From the NCBI GenBank assembly GCA_964369165.1, contig CAYJFE010000026.1, positions 1 through 29,826 on the forward strand: DNA of 29,826 nt, in the 5' to 3' direction. Of this stretch, positions 29,792 to 29,826 are shown in pieces. The DNA is from CAYJAZ01 sp964369165 (GTDB lineage: Bacteria > Desulfobacterota > Desulfovibrionia > Desulfovibrionales > Desulfovibrionaceae). The first letter of the stretch is position 1, and every line of letters starts with the position of its first letter. The notes beneath the pieces were generated by a model. It searched no databases. It was not told the DNA's origin and saw nothing but the letters and a program-made list of their open reading frames with translations. The translations under genes were made by a program, and so were the position numbers.

Positions 29792-29826
29792 AAAGTTTGT
29801 AAGGAGATGGGGGAGTTTGAGGGGGA
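29792..29826 (+). repeat. Second copy of the G-rich element, cut by the window end
   Basis: AAAGTTTGTAAGGA (29792-29805) is identical to 6442-6455, and is followed by GGGGG, AGTTTGA and GGGGGA. The rest, including any C-rich arm, lies outside the window. Confidence 0.65.

Overview
AT-rich chromosomal window from a draft (probably metagenome-assembled) genome. Gene content points to a strictly anaerobic, Desulfovibrionaceae-like deltaproteobacterium. The evidence is a single-chain pyruvate:ferredoxin oxidoreductase, a long P-loop/DRTGG-type phosphotransacetylase, an atpB-atpE pair followed by rex, an ffh-rpsP-khpA-rimM block, an L28 with Cys pairs, an Fe-S/FMN glutamate-synthase-like protein, and RsbRD_N and DUF4911 proteins. 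Naming the genus is not justified from sequence alone. Almost all genes are housekeeping genes; the novelty lies between them.

Layout. 1-3141: a tandem 143-bp duplication at the edge, then bioY and a large TPR protein with two degenerate GGDEF-like domains (minus strand). 3342-6363 (plus): rpmB, an unknown protein, a pseudo-receiver/TPR protein and an exported EF-hand protein. 6441-7975: a G-rich hairpin element, then hisH-hisF. 8022-11225 (minus): ffh-rpsP and khpA-rimM, separated by a terminator and two copies of a dispersed repeat. 11465-17708 (minus): ndk, pta and por, i.e. nucleotide balance and the pyruvate to acetyl-CoA to acetyl-phosphate route. 18030-21060 (plus): topA, an RsbRD_N protein and a DUF4911 protein, overlapping or abutting. 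21057-23964 (minus): tsaC and the glutamate-synthase-like gene, with a long RNA-like structure between them. 24190-29707 (plus): an unknown protein, a DMT permease, atpB, atpE, rex, a tyrosine-rich leader peptide with attenuator, and a sodium:solute symporter.

Main discoveries. (1) Upstream of the symporter is a complete ribosome-mediated attenuator: a 19-residue leader with five Tyr codons, a 1:2 hairpin over those codons, a 10-bp 2:3 antiterminator and a 10-bp 3:4 intrinsic terminator. It predicts that charged tRNA-Tyr controls this transporter. (2) A two-hairpin repeat family lies just after the stop codons of rpsP, bioY and the symporter, always in the same orientation to the gene, with a compensatory base change in one stem. 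(3) A 185-nt structure has the architecture of 6S RNA: a long closing stem, an asymmetric central bubble with a 3'-side hairpin, and a terminal hairpin. (4) A G-quadruplex-capable element lies before hisH, with a related copy at the right edge. (5) Both 100-N gaps are flanked by exact 55-bp duplicates, so they look like unmerged contig overlaps rather than missing DNA.
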